The notes beneath the pieces were generated by a model, which did not search any database, was not told the origin of the DNA, and saw only the letters and a program-made list of their open reading frames with translations. A stretch of DNA of 64,000 nucleotides, taken from positions 26,267,759 to 26,331,758 of the forward strand of contig CM048744.1 in NCBI GenBank assembly GCA_026315105.1. The letters run 5' to 3'. This stretch comes from Locusta migratoria (Eukaryota > Arthropoda > Insecta > Orthoptera > Acrididae). The translations under genes were made by a program, and so were the position numbers. Below, in pieces: positions 44,346 through 55,739 of this stretch (its first letter is position 1; the number at the start of each line of letters is the position of its first letter).

Positions 44346-44930
44346 AGATCATAATTTGAGAAACGTATTTTGCAGTTTTATCGTCTACTGCAGTCAATTG
44401 CAAACCTGACAAGTTCCAAAATATTAATACTTTCATCGTGTCATTAACAAAACCGCTATTCCACGTGCACATCATTTTAAGACCATTCATTAGTTGTCAG
44501 CACCGAAGCATGTTTCTGCATTACAGTCAGTTGTACGAAAGTTGCCATACACACATAAAAAAAACGTGTTGCATCACTTCTGCTCCTGAACACTGAGGTT
44601 CAGTGTGCACATTGCATCAAGGAAACAGTTTTTTAGATGATTAAACCGCACAAAGATGGCATCAACCGAGAATTAGCAGTGCCAATGTGATTGAGTGGGT
44701 AGGACGTCCGACCGGTTCCTGTCTCGATACACTGACAGCGTTGACTGCAGTTCTGCCATCACTAGAAGGCCAATCACTAAGTTCCATCGGTCAATTACGA
44801 AGTTCCATCGAGTCCGCGTGTTACTTCATGTCTGGAGCAACTTACTTCAAGGGAAGTTTCCGTCAACTGGAGTGAACCAAATTATTACCATTGCATCGTG
44901 GAGAATATACGGAGATAGAGGAACTAAATG
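44346..44930. other. Unassigned stretch
   Basis: Frames 44687-44875 and 44695-45036 have no known homologue. No repeat is recognised. Confidence 0.3.
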
Positions 44931-44973
44931 GGAAAGGGTCTGCCTTTTTTCGCAAACAATTATGTTATTTACT

Positions 44974-45020
44974 TATTCCCATACATGTTTCGGAACCTTT
45001 GTTCCATCATCAGTGGGATA
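44974..45020 (-). ncRNA. Hammerhead-type ribozyme motif in a Penelope-like end
   Basis: On the reverse strand: stem I strand UCCCA, CUGAUGA (45013-45007), one unpaired U, stem II GGAAC/GUUCC with loop AAAG, GAAAC (44991-44987), a two-base loop AU, GUA, then UGGGA pairing with the first strand. All invariant core bases and a GUH triplet are present; cleavage is predicted after the A at 44982. Helix III is minimal, as reported for Penelope-associated hammerheads. The extra U before stem II is the main doubt. Confidence 0.5.
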
Positions 45021-45059
45021 TTTATTAAATCTGTAAGTATAAAATATTTACAATATACA

Positions 45060-46150
45060 TTGTAGTTTATGATTCGAAAAAACATTTGAAAAATGCACGA
45101 AATATGGTTTACCAGGCGTTTTTACGTTTTATATTCCAGAGTGAAACATTCCAGTACTTCATGGCCTGTCATCTGCAAACAAATTGCTTTTTTGAGGGAT
45201 GTACGCTTTATGAAAACAGTGAAATTTTTTTCTAACTGAGGAAGAAGTGTTTATGAATCGCGCAGTCGACGAACTCGCACACATACTAGAGAAATTCACC
45301 CACATTGTAAAATAACAGCTTACAGAAGAACAGCTTGTACGGCATTTATTGAAGTTTCTAATTTTATTTGGATGAAATTACAAAGCCAGTATATAGCAAG
45401 AAATGTATGTATATTACTTGGTGAAGATTCCCGCTTCCATGAACCAACGTACAACCCCGTATCCGTATAGGACTCCGAACTCTAGCGTTTAATATGGCAG
45501 TGCGTGGGTAATTTTGTCGGTGGCTGCGAAGCAGCAAGCAATAACAGTGTACTCAGCCGCAGAAAAGGCGCATCCAGTGGACATCAGTAGGATAATAGCG
45601 AATTTGATCTTATGTCACGAAACGTTATCCATTCCAGAAGGAAAATGTTACCTGGCTACATCCTCAAAATATGGCTTGTGATATATTGTCCGAGATCCGA
45701 ATACCTCTGACGATAAGAACCATTGGGATTTATGCAGTAACCCTTACCAGCATGTGATATAAGTAGGTCAGTCTTCAGTAGAAAAGTAAAATTACAGTTA
45801 TTGAAACATTGATAAATTATTGCAGCTTCTTGAAATTTACATTTCTTACATAATTGCAACCACCTTTAAGAGAGTTTTTAATTCCTCTTTTCTTTCAAAA
45901 ATCGCCCGAAAGTAGATCTATAATTACTACCACAACATTTTAATAGCTAATGAACTGAATATTTAGCGTGGTCCAGTCGCTCATAGCATCAGCTTCCATT
46001 CCTGACCTGCAGCCTCGAGATCGACAGCAAAACTTCTGCTTACCGTGGCTGGCGGAAGCCGTACATTATGTAAATAAGCGAAAGGAAAGAGTACTAAAGT
46101 AGTCTCCTTGATTGGTCAAAGGCAAAGGGTTGTGGCGTAATTCGCTTTTA
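45060..46150. other. Unassigned, possibly Penelope-derived
   Basis: No RT or endonuclease motif was found next to the hammerhead-like end. Frame 45656-45859 has no known homologue. Confidence 0.3.
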
Positions 46151-46257
46151 TCTTAGGTGAAATTTCTCCACCATTTCGTCTCCATCAGCTCAGAAAAACG
46201 CGAGTCCCGCCACCCTCGCCGTACCGAGGGCAGCCTCCCTCCCCTAGCCCCTTTCCC

Positions 46258-46258
<1 letters not shown>

Positions 46259-46301
<43 letters not shown>
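46259..46301. repeat. (AC)n microsatellite, ~43 bp
   Basis: A pure AC run inside a C-rich patch. Confidence 0.95.
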
Positions 46302-46302
<1 letters not shown>

Positions 46303-46722
46303 CAAAAATTTCCCCGCCCCCGCACCATTCCCCCTAGCCACCTTCTTTCGCAGACACCTACATCAAGCGAAGGCGTTTTCTGGAGCGTTGCGCCTTCCTA
46401 ATTTTGAGGGTCGGCGCCCCCGTAACGACATGCAGATGCGGTTATGGCGCTGGCGTCGACGGTGAGCTTGAGGTCTGACACCCCCCACAACCCCGTCAGT
46501 CGTAGCCCCTGTTTCCCCGTCACTGTAGCCGCCGCATATTGCTGGAGACAGACCCACTACCCTCAACACCAACTTGCGCTATATACACCGCATATTCTTA
46601 ACCTCTTCACATCCATCAGTAGAAAAAAAAATAAGTTCATATATCATTTCTGTTTCACATATTCGACTATTTATTCGACTTCTAATATGAAAATGTAATT
46701 GTTTCAGGTAATTATTTGGTTT
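46302..46722. other. C-rich unassigned stretch
   Basis: Pyrimidine-rich DNA resembling a LINE 3' UTR in composition, with no motif to prove it. The frames are not credible genes. Confidence 0.3.
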
Positions 46723-46723
46723 A

Positions 46724-46911
46724 AATGTTTGTAAAGTTATGGGACCTAACTATAGTGGTCATCGGTCCCTAGACTTACAAACTGCTTAAACTAACTTATC
46801 CCAAGAACAACACAAACACCCATGCCCGAGGGAGGAATCCAACCTCAGACGCCGAACGGCGTCACGCATCGCAGCAAGGTGGCTTAGTGCGCACGGCTAT
46901 TACGACGCGGA
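46724..46911 (-). mobile_element. tRNA-derived SINE, head type C
   Basis: A reverse copy ending in 'gtgcgcacggctattacgac'. The short flanking similarity 'aattattt' is seen on both sides. Confidence 0.75.
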
Positions 46912-47320
46912 AATTATTTTGTGACTTCCCCAAAGAGGATGTGCTGTACACGACACATTGTCATTCAAGGTAGACAAGTAGGAGTTGGGTAAAATCTAGC
47001 AACGAAACACAGTGTTGCCCAGGTCTAAATACATCGAACTCTCAGTTGCAGTAGACTCAGATTTCCTTTATGATTATGAGATACGTATTATTGTAATGCT
47101 TAACGTACGTTGGATATAATGTACAAGGAGCTACTTTATTTTTTAATTTATTAAAATAGTCAAAAAATCAAATTCAAAGGGAACTTGTTTGATTAGGAAT
47201 GCATAATGTATAGTTGATTATGAAGTAGTTGGATGTGGAGAAAAAGCTAGAAAAACCAACAAATACTCTGTGTGTGTGTGTGATTCAAGATAAAAATATC
47301 AGCGAAGTTCGCTAACAGTT
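46912..47320. other. Unassigned stretch
   Basis: AT-rich, with a short TG run near 47270. No gene is seen. Confidence 0.3.
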
Positions 47321-47324
47321 TTTA

Positions 47325-47400
47325 TAATTTATTTTACAATAAGGTAAACGGTTTCGATCTATGCTAAGATCGTTCTCAGACCGAGTCGTCTGTAAAATAA
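47325..47400 (-). ncRNA. Decayed hammerhead-like motif, Penelope-type end
   Basis: The reverse strand reads GGU-CUGAGAA-C, then the stem GAUCU/AGAUC, then GAAAC. The layout equals that at 44974-45020, including one extra base before stem II. The core position that should be G8 is A, which would abolish cleavage. Confidence 0.35.
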
Positions 47401-47578
47401 CATACAATATGCTGCAGAGGCAATCAGGTGCAACAAATAATAGCTACAATGTTTTATATACACAGCGAAATTTAGTAAAACAGTAAACCTCGACGTTGAT
47501 GCCAAGGCGATAAGCGTGTTGCGACTGCTAATCAGGAGAGAACGCTACGACTTACGAAGAGGGGGGGGGGATATTCAA

Positions 47579-48310
47579 AAATCTACATCTACATGGGATA
47601 CTCTGCAAATCACATTTAAGTACCTGGCAGAGGGTTCATCGAACCACCGTTATACTATTTATCTCCCATTCCATTCTCGAATAGCGCGCGGGAACAAAGA
47701 ACACCTGAATCTCTCTGTTCGAGCTCTGATTTCTCGTATTTTATTCTGATGATCATTTCTACCTATGTAAGTGAGAGTCAACAATATATTTTCGCATTCG
47801 GAGGAGAATGTTGGCGATTGGAGTTTCGCAAGTAGCCCACGCCGCAGTGATATGCGCCGTTGTTGTAATGATTCCCATCTCAGATCCTGTATCATTTCCG
47901 TAACGCTGTCTCCCCTGTATCGTGACAATACGAAGCGAGCTGCCGTTCTTTGGACTCTTTAGATGTCCTCCGTCAAACCCACCTGATAAAAATCCCACAC
48001 TGGGTAGCAGTACTCCAAAAAAGGACGGACAAACGTAGTGTATGCAGTCCCTTAAGTAGTTCTGTTGCATGTTTTAAGGGTTCTGCCAATAAAACGCAGT
48101 CTCTGGTTCGCCTTTCCCACGACATTATCTACGTGTTTTTTTCCAATTTAAATCAGAAGTAATTGTAATTCCTAGGTATTTTGTGGAGTGTACGCCCTTC
48201 ACATTTGATTGATTTATCATGTAAATAAAGTTTAAAGGATTTCTTTTCGTACTCATGTGGACGACGTCACACTTTTCATTATTTAGAGTCAACAGCCAAT
48301 TCTTACACCA
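47579..48310 (-). mobile_element. CR1/jockey-like LINE 3' end
   Basis: The reverse frame 47659-47928 reads MSRYRGDSVTEMIQDLRWES and later RTERFRCSLFPRAIREWNGR, the conserved end of the polymerase. 'atctacatctacatgg' at 47580 is the simple-repeat tail. The upstream part (to 48310) is in other registers, including segments matching the HTLVRP-ILEY block. A relative is at 20181-21030. Confidence 0.75.
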
Positions 48311-50784
48311 TACAGTTTATGAGACGGGGACTGTAATTAGTCTATTTTTTATACTAACCTTGTGTTACTGTTTCCTTCTCTTTATGCTAATTATTGAAAT
48401 ATGTAACTTTTTCTTTGTAGATCTTTATTCATTTTGATTTATGTGCCTTTGGGGACACATAAGGGGTGATGGGCTCCTGGGATTGTAGTACATTCTATGT
48501 TTATATGAAAATTTCGGGATTTTAATGTTTATTGGCGCAGATTGGCTGCTAAGAAGTGGTTTTACGTGTTGGGCACGGTCAGGCCACGGCAGAGCAGAGA
48601 TGCTCTTGGGGGTCTCCCCCTCCCACCAACTTTCGCTCGCCTTCGGAGAAGGACGAGAGGGGCTGGCTTGATCTGTTTGGCGCCGACGCTACATGCGGCG
48701 GAGTATACCTGGCAGAATTTTTTAGAGTGTGTCGGACGCTTTACACAATGCTGGCCCGCGGTTTACGGTGGGCGATAGCGGGGACTGCCTTTTTAGTCAT
48801 TCGGCTTTTTCGCAAGAGAGGAATTTGCGGATACAAACAATAGCAGAGTGCTCTGTGGCCCAGGCTGTTTATGGAGACGTATTACCCTTAGGCGGTATCT
48901 AAAAAAATTCCCTAGAAAGCAGCAAAGTTTGAACACAGTTAGTGTGGCAACTGGTTAGGTTGAGAGGAAAGCTTTCTGCCTGTCTGGCAACCAGGGGTTT
49001 GGCTCCAGCGGCTGTATATATAGCACAACGCAATCATTTTTAGGTCGTGTAACCGTAGCTAGGAGCAAGGTGAAATTCCTTGCAGAGCATTCACCCTGGG
49101 AACGGTGAAGTCCGCGGGAAGCTTTGGTGGCGTGGGAGAAGCCTCTTGGCAGCCGCAAAGAATGCGTCATGATTCGGCAGAGTATTTTAGTATGACAGCT
49201 AAACAATTTGTCAACGGCGCTACGCCATCCGATTGCTTTGACTATTAGCCGTTAGCTGATATTGGTGCGTCTTTTCGCGCCTGGGTGTGGCCGCTCGGCG
49301 TTTGCCGTGAGCTGCGGCAGAGCGCGAGGACGTACGAGGACTCCTGTTTGTGCGTCAGAGGGGTAAGGACCGGGGAAAACTCCTGTCTGAGCGTCCGAAG
49401 TGTACGGACCTCAGGAGACAGGCAATAATCCGTTTAGATTCGCGGGGAGGACATCGTCTTAAACGGTCCTCTGGTTAGACGTGATTGATTTCGAAGATTC
49501 GGACCTTGTAGAACTTCACGGACGTTACATTATCCTTTGGTTACGCTGTGAGCGGCCACAGTTTAGTTTTCGTTTTGCTAGAAGTTTCTATTTGAGCATT
49601 CGCGCCTTTGCGAATTGGGCATTGTTTTTACAGATCTTATTATGCAAGTGACTGATCGATTTGTGCCAAGTGGGCCTTTGTGTCACCTGTGCTAAATATT
49701 GATTAGTCTACTAGCGTGATAGAATCGCACAGCAACTGCCTAGCGACGCCGCCGCCAGTGACGCTGTGGTAAGTTACATGTCGACCCTGCTTAACAGGTC
49801 GCAGCAATTACGGTCGGATAAAAGTTTCAGCTCATCCGCTCCCACCACCTGCTGCCTGCAAGCCTGAGACGCTTCCGTCAATGATCATCTGTGTGGGTAA
49901 GGTGACGCACTTGCTGGAGTGTTATAGGAATCAGACTTGTTGGATTCTGTCCTTTATTTTATTCTTTTGAGATCTGCCTATTTACTCTGGGGAGCTTAGG
50001 GTTAACGATAATTTCAAGCCCCTGTGTAACCAATCGAATAGCATTCTGTTTTGCAAAACCTCCGACCTTTGACTCAGCCAGTTATTTTTTGTGTCTCAAT
50101 GTTTTAACATTTGTAAAACATTGTGTGAATACCATTATCTGCTTTTCATGATAGGAAATGTCATCTGAATGTTTGATTTTGAGCAGATCGTCTTTCATTT
50201 AAGAACGTTCCTTTGTCACTATTTTGGAGGGGAAACAGAATAGTTAAATTCCACAGTTTACCTATAATTTTTCAAGTACACTTTTTGTTTGGTTTGTTTT
50301 GCAATAGAGTAGGAATATTTATTATACGTTTGAATCTATGATGACATCATAGCTGATCAGTAACATTTTAACTTTCCATAGTTTGGATAAATTTGGTGGC
50401 GACCCAAGATAATTAATTGCTGTCATAACTAAGGACATAGTTCACACATGCCAATTCCTGCCAAAGGATAATCGACCTACATTACAAGATATCTTATTCA
50501 GATTGTTGGTTTTGATCTTCAGATGGTTTTACTTATGTGGAAAATCTAGTGGTTTTTTGCTGTAACGTAAATGTACAGAAATTTTAACTTAATTACGCAA
50601 GTTTCGGTTTCGGCCAAAACTAGAAGAGGAGCCGAATATTCGGTTTTGGTAACAAATTAAGTTTCGGCCGAATTGTAATTAATAGTTTTTATTTTTTTAG
50701 TTATTTAAAAACAAAAAACAAACTTTAGAAGCACTAATACAGAAAGCAGTTATGCCGGTGGTTTTAGCCGGTTATTGGCACAGC
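48311..50784. other. Unassigned 2.5-kb stretch, possible LTR-type DNA
   Basis: No RT, integrase or host exon is found. A 'tgtagtacattc' start (48484) and a 'ggtggcgacc' block (50396-50405) loosely recall an LTR followed by a tRNA primer site, as at 58821-60166. No matching second LTR exists here. The GC-rich 49250-49400 and 49730-49860 patches remain unexplained. Confidence 0.25.
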
Positions 50785-50953
50785 GGCGCGTCAGTCACGG
50801 TCTGCACGGCCACTACGGTCAGGGGTTTGAATCCCCCCTCGGGCATGGATATTTGTGCCGTCCTTAGTGTTAGCTAGTTCATAAGTAGTTTGTAAGTTTA
50901 GGGACTGATGACCCCGTAGTAAAGTTCCATAAGCCATACAAACATTTGATTTG
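50785..50953 (+). mobile_element. tRNA-derived SINE, head type A, 5'-truncated
   Basis: It starts within the head at 'gcgcgtcagtcacggtctgc' and has a full tail ending 'catacaaacatttg'. Confidence 0.8.
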
Positions 50954-51840
50954 ATTTTGGTTATTTGCAATAACTAAGAAAAACCGGTTACAACAGACAC
51001 CAAGTAAATACCGAAAAATCTGGTGATTTAGAACTAAAATAGCGGTATCGGTTTTAACCGATCAGCACCTAGTGCTGAAACCACGGACCATCTCGTCACG
51101 GCATCACCCTGGACGGATTTAGGAAAGTATTTGAAAAAATAGAAATCTGATTGGCCGGTAGTGGGCTCGATTCGCCGTCGTCCCGACTGCGATCCAGTGT
51201 TCAAACCGCGGCGCCACCTCGCTCGCTGTGTGCCGTCATACAGTCAACACCAGACTGAAGTTTCAGCGGCATTCCCATTAGACCGACTACTGCGATCAAA
51301 CACCCTTTGTTTGCCGTTGTAAACACGTGGCTTCGGATGTTTACGACCCACACCGGCCACGTCCTGGAATCCTCGGCCCGTTTAACGGCTCTCTTCAAAC
51401 AAGCGGGGCACGTGCTCGGCTGCAACACACCCTCTGGTCTCTGGTTTCACGTAATATTCCAGCATTCCGTTACAAATTTGCATAGCAGTGCGCTGGAGAA
51501 TGCTCTTCCAGCGACAGTTCCTCCTTGCAGAACACTTTCCTAAATGAGAACGCCACAGTCAGTACGACTCACTCGGTACATTTGCTGAGTGTCTCACCGA
51601 AACTGAAATAATATAAATTACAATGTAAACTTAAGGTTTAATCAATAATTAATGCACCAATTTTCGCTGTCCGCAGTGGTAATTACGCATTTTGGTTAGC
51701 CTTATAAACAGTAGTGTGATAATAAATAATATATGAAGCACAGGTACAGGCATATCATAGCCATTATTATGTATTTACTTATTCCATTTACCATTTACCT
51801 ATAATAAGGCACGTTGATGGGGGTTGAAAAAGAAATCTGT
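50954..51840. other. Unassigned stretch
   Basis: Overlapping frames at 51201-51428 (minus) and 51307-51543 (plus) resemble nothing known to me. No repeat is recognised. Confidence 0.3.
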
Positions 51841-51879
51841 TAAACACAAATGCACCAGACAATATGCGCACGAGGAAAC

Positions 51880-52155
51880 CTACATAGTTCTATAGGTGGA
51901 TGTAGTGTAACGTGGAACTTCTGTATTCCAGATAGCAATGACAGGGGCATCAAAAGTACCACATGCAATTGCAAATGTTGCTTTGCTCCAGGCGTGCTTA
52001 ACCTTGCTGTTGAATATGGGTGCACTGAACTGATTGTGGATGAGTTTATGGATGTTGATGGTATCGTTGCGACTATGGAATTCAACATCTGTGTTTTGGA
52101 ATGAAACTCCGTCACAAAACAGTTTAACGACTGTAAAATCTGACATTGTCCGCAT
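51880..52155 (-). pseudogene. Unrecognised ORF, possible transposase tail
   Basis: A 91-codon open frame contains NINIHKLIHNQFSAPIFNS-like text (actual: T-I-N-I-H-K-L-I-H-N-Q-F-S-A-P). It recalls the end of some pogo/harbinger-type transposases (I/L-HNQ-SSP-). I cannot confirm a family. The opposite-strand frame 51850-52104 overlaps it completely. It ends just outside the inverted-repeat complex. Confidence 0.25.
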
Positions 52156-52313
52156 GCAGATTTGGTGGTCTTACAATTATTTATTTAAAATTGATAAAAA
52201 TAGCATAGACGGCAAAGTAAATTTTTTATTTACAAAATGGTGACTACTTTCGACATTTCAGTTATTTATGATCCTGTAAAAATCAAAGGAGAAAATCTCA
52301 GAATAGATTACAT

Positions 52314-53676
52314 GTTGTTGTTATGTTCTTCAGTCCGAAGACTGGTTTGATGCAGCTCTCCACCCTACTCAATCCTGAGCAAGCCTCTTCATCTCCTCAT
52401 TAGAACGGCACCCTACATCCGTTTGAATCTGCTTACTGTATTCATCTCTTGGTCTTCCTCTACGATTTTTACCCCACACACTTCCCTCCAACGCTAAATT
52501 CATGATTCCTTGATGTCTAAGAATGTGTCCTCCCAATCGATCCCTTCTTTTAGTCAAAGTATGCCATAAATTCCTTTTCTTCCCAATTCTGTTCAGTACC
52601 TCTTCATTAGTTACGCGATCCACCCACCTGATCTTTAGCATTTTTCTGTGGTACCACATTTCAAAAGCCTCTACCCTCTTCCTGTCCACACTGTTTATCG
52701 TCCATGTTTCACTCCCATACAAGGCAACACTCAACACAAATGCCTTCAGAAAGGACTTTCTTACGCGTAAAATAATATTCGATGTTAACAAAATTATCTT
52801 TTTCAAAAACGCTTTTCTTCCCATTGCCGTACTGCATTTTATATGCTTTGTACTGCGACCATCATAAGTTATTTTATTGCCAAGTAACGAAACTAATCCG
52901 CCACCTTTATTGTTTAGTTACCTAATCTAAATCCTTCAGCTTCGTCCTATTTTCTTAGACTGCACTCCATTACCCATGTTTCGCTCTTATTAATGTTCAT
53001 TTTATACGCACCTTTCAATACACTGTCCATTCCGTTCAACTGATCTTCCAGGTCTTTTGCTGTCTCTGAGAGAATGACAATGTCATCGGCAAAACGCAAT
53101 GTTTTTATTTCTTCACCCTGAACTTTAGTTCCCTCTCCAAATTTCTCCTTGCTTTCCTTCACAGCTTGCTCAATGTACAAAGTGAATAGTATTGGAGAAA
53201 GGCTACAACCCTGTCTTACTCCCTTCCCAACCTCTGCATCCCTATCATGCCCTTCAACACTGATAACTGCTGTCCGGCTTTTGTACAAGTTGTAAATAAC
53301 TTTCCTTTCCCTATATTTTACTCCTGGTAATTGAATGAGTGTATTACAATCAACATCGTCAAAAGCTTTCTCCAAATGTACAAAAGCAAGAAATGTGGGT
53401 TTGCCTTTCCTTAATCTATCTTGTAAGATAAGCCGTAAAGTGAGTTTTGCTTCCCGCGTTCCTACACTTCTTCTGAATCCAAACTGATTTTCCCCGAGGT
53501 CAGCTTCTATAAGTTTTTCCATCCTTCTGTAAATAATTCGTGTTAAAATTTTGCAACCATGACATATTAAACTGATGGTTCTTTAATTTTTACACCAGTC
53601 TGCACTTTCTTTCTTTGGAATGGGATTACTACTTTTTTTAAAAGTCCGATAGTATGTCACGTGTCTTGTACATGGG
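52314..53676 (-). mobile_element. RTE-like LINE, best-preserved RT in the window
   Basis: Reverse frames encode the RT from FGFRRSVGTREA through the first catalytic Asp region (FVHLEKAFDDVD), then VRQGCSLSPILFTLYIE, then the active-site FADDIVILSET (52947-53522). A second frame (52369-52824) carries the C-terminus: SVALYGSETWTI, WYHRKMLKIRWVDRVTNEEV, GGHILRH and GRPRDEY. At least one frame break separates them. The endonuclease is lost (5' truncation). The short direct repeat ttacat flanks it (52308-52313 and 53677-53682). Confidence 0.88.
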
Positions 53677-53855
53677 TTACATAATGTTTTAAAATGTGAC
53701 TTTTACAGGATTGAACGAAATTTTACACCTTTGAAAACAATGCATTTACAACCTTTCGTCTTAGCAAAAATTAATGAACATTCATTAAAGCAGAATAAAA
53801 GGAGATCAACCCCAGTTGTCTTATTAAATGCACAGCGTTAAAGATGTCAATTTTA

Positions 53856-54335
53856 ATATTCATAGAATATATGACATCAACTGCGATTGGGCAAAGCTGA
53901 AAATGTGCACCCAGCCGGGATTCTAACCCGGGTCTCCTGCTTTCTAGGCAGTTGCGCTGACCCCTACACCACTGGGGACACAGTGATCACCGCATCTGCG
54001 AGGACTACCCATGCACGCCTCCCGTCAGATACAAATTCCCAGCTTCGCCCTGCCCATAGTACTCGCCATGGGCAGGGCGAAGCTGGAAATTTGTATCTGA
54101 CGGGAGGCGTGCATGGGTAGTCCTTGCAGGTGCGGTGATCACTGTGTCCCCAGTGGTGTAGGGGTCAGCGCAACTGCCTAGAAAGCAGGAGACCCGGGTT
54201 CGAATCCCGGCTGGGTGCACATTTTCAGCTTTGCCCAATCGCAGTTGATGTCATATATTCTATGAATATTAAATAATAACAGCTACAGGATCAGAAGTGA
54301 CGTCTGTTCTTTCGGAACAGACGCCACATGTATAT
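53856..54335. mobile_element. Palindromic tRNA-SINE dimer with 14-bp target duplication
   Basis: Two head-to-head tRNA-like units form arms of 203 bp each (53855-54057 and 54068-54270), separated by the 10-bp spacer agtactcgcc. By eye only four positions differ between arms. Each arm carries a tRNA-like segment with A-box-like 'tggtgtaggggtcagcgc' and a B-box; the right B-box is intact (ggttcgaatcc), while the left one has C-to-A (ggttagaatcc). The direct repeat agatgtcaatttta flanks the whole (53842-53855 and 54336-54349). The mirrored frames 53887-54120 and 54005-54238 are a by-product. Confidence 0.88.
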
Positions 54336-54349
54336 AGATGTCAATTTTA

Positions 54350-54764
54350 TAAAATGTATGGGGTGCTATATAGCCTATTTAATGAGTAAGACCATGTGTA
54401 ACATTGGTAACACACATGTCGGGCTTATTGAGGTTTTCTCTTATCTTAAAGGTGACAGTAATGATATCTGTATGTATTGTCTTGTTCTGTACTACTTAGC
54501 AACCGTGTTCCTTCAAAGGTTCAAGATAAATGTAACAAATGTTAATGTGATACAGGCAACCGTCCAATAATACCAGAAATTCATGTATTTTATCCTCTGA
54601 CTGGACAAATTTTTAACTGATGGATCTGACATTTTTTACTACTCAGATTCACTCTTGGTTTACATATTCAATTAAAAACAGTGATTCGTTATTATTTTAT
54701 GCCCAGCAGAATTATCTTGTCTTTTGCAAGCATATTCATTCTATTAAATAAGCTATATATTTTA
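54350..54764. other. Centre of the inverted-repeat complex, no gene recognised
   Basis: AT-rich; the 80-codon frame 54328-54570 has no known homologue. Confidence 0.35.
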
Positions 54765-55037
54765 TAAAAATGACTTTTCCTTTATGCTGTTTAAATGAAA
54801 GTTTATTAATTTTAGCTATGACGAAAAATTGTAAATGCATTGTTTTTAAAGGTGTGGCGTTTTATACAATCGTGTAAAAGTCACATTTTAACACATTATG
54901 TAATCTATTCTGAGATTTGTCCCTTTGCTTGTTTACAAGTTCGTAAATGATTGAAAAGTCGAAACTAGTCACCACTTTGCAAATAAAAAATTTAACTTCG
55001 CGAGCTAGACTATTTCTATCAATATTAAATAAATTGT

Positions 55038-55739
55038 TTGATGTTTTATGAATATTAACTAACATTTTAACGAATTGTTTCCATTGTGAAAGAAGCATAT
55101 ACCCAAAGACCGAAAGAGGCATGTTTTGCACGAGGAATTGTTATTACCTGCATGTGTTTATCTGAAATTAGGAAATAGTACTGATGACGGAGTGAAAATA
55201 AAATAATTGGCATAGAGACTGTTATCTAGATACTGTTATCTAGACTTTGTTCAAGAATACGCCTGTCCAGGTTGTCGTATTTTGAAGCCGTAATGTATTC
55301 TTTCGGAGGACAGAGGAGTTCAGTGCACCCACCCACATTTAACAGCATGATCAAGGATGCCTACAAGAGAGCTACATTTCCATTTCAATGCGACGCTTTT
55401 GATGCTCTTGGCAATGGTATTTGCGATACGGAACGTTGAAGATGCTCAACGCCGAGCTGCAGAAATGCATTCTTGATCCCGTGCGCATATTTCCGTTGCA
55501 TTTGTGTTCAAGCGATTTCTCTACCACAAACCAAGAATATGTTATCTAATAGATCGAACTTAGTTTATTATTATTATTATTTGTAATAGTTTCATACAAC
55601 TATATGGAGTAAGTAAATCCAGTCTAATATTTTATATCTTAATTGTGTCCATGTTGTCAGTGATTCTTCCGTGACTCTTTTACTTCTGCAAAATAAAACT
55701 AACTCGCCTTCAGTCACAAGAATCTTGTTTTATTCGCGC
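55038..55739. other. Unassigned stretch
   Basis: Nothing recognised; a short 'tattattatt' run lies near 55568. Confidence 0.3.

Larger units (their letters stand above)
52172..55037. repeat. Large inverted-repeat complex with nested insertions
   Basis: The left arm (52172-52313, resuming at 53683-53805) is an imperfect reverse complement of the uninterrupted right arm (54765-55037). Paired blocks include 'taaattttttatttac', 'tggtgacta', 'ctcagaatagattacat' and 'acaatgcatttacaa'. The arms contain a 'gtcgaaactagtcacc'-like box resembling Penelope ends. An RTE LINE splits the left arm and a SINE palindrome sits in the central region. The unit could be a Penelope-derived or foldback element. Confidence 0.75.

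Noticed and set aside
46153..46465. Frames spanning the AC microsatellite
   Set aside because: The peptides are Val-Cys or Thr-His repeats produced by the microsatellite.
48542..48843. Frames at 48542-48778 and 48556-48843 as a small protein gene
   Set aside because: They overlap in two registers, resemble no family and lie in an unassigned, possibly LTR-like stretch.
54140..54220. A functional tRNA with anticodon AGA in the palindrome
   Set aside because: The fold gives a plausible anticodon loop, but the acceptor stem is imperfect, the variable arm is too short for tRNA-Ser, and it is part of a repeated mobile unit.
53887..54238. Two nearly identical 77-codon ORFs on opposite strands as a gene pair
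   Set aside because: They are the same sequence read from both arms of the SINE palindrome and include the tRNA-like segment.
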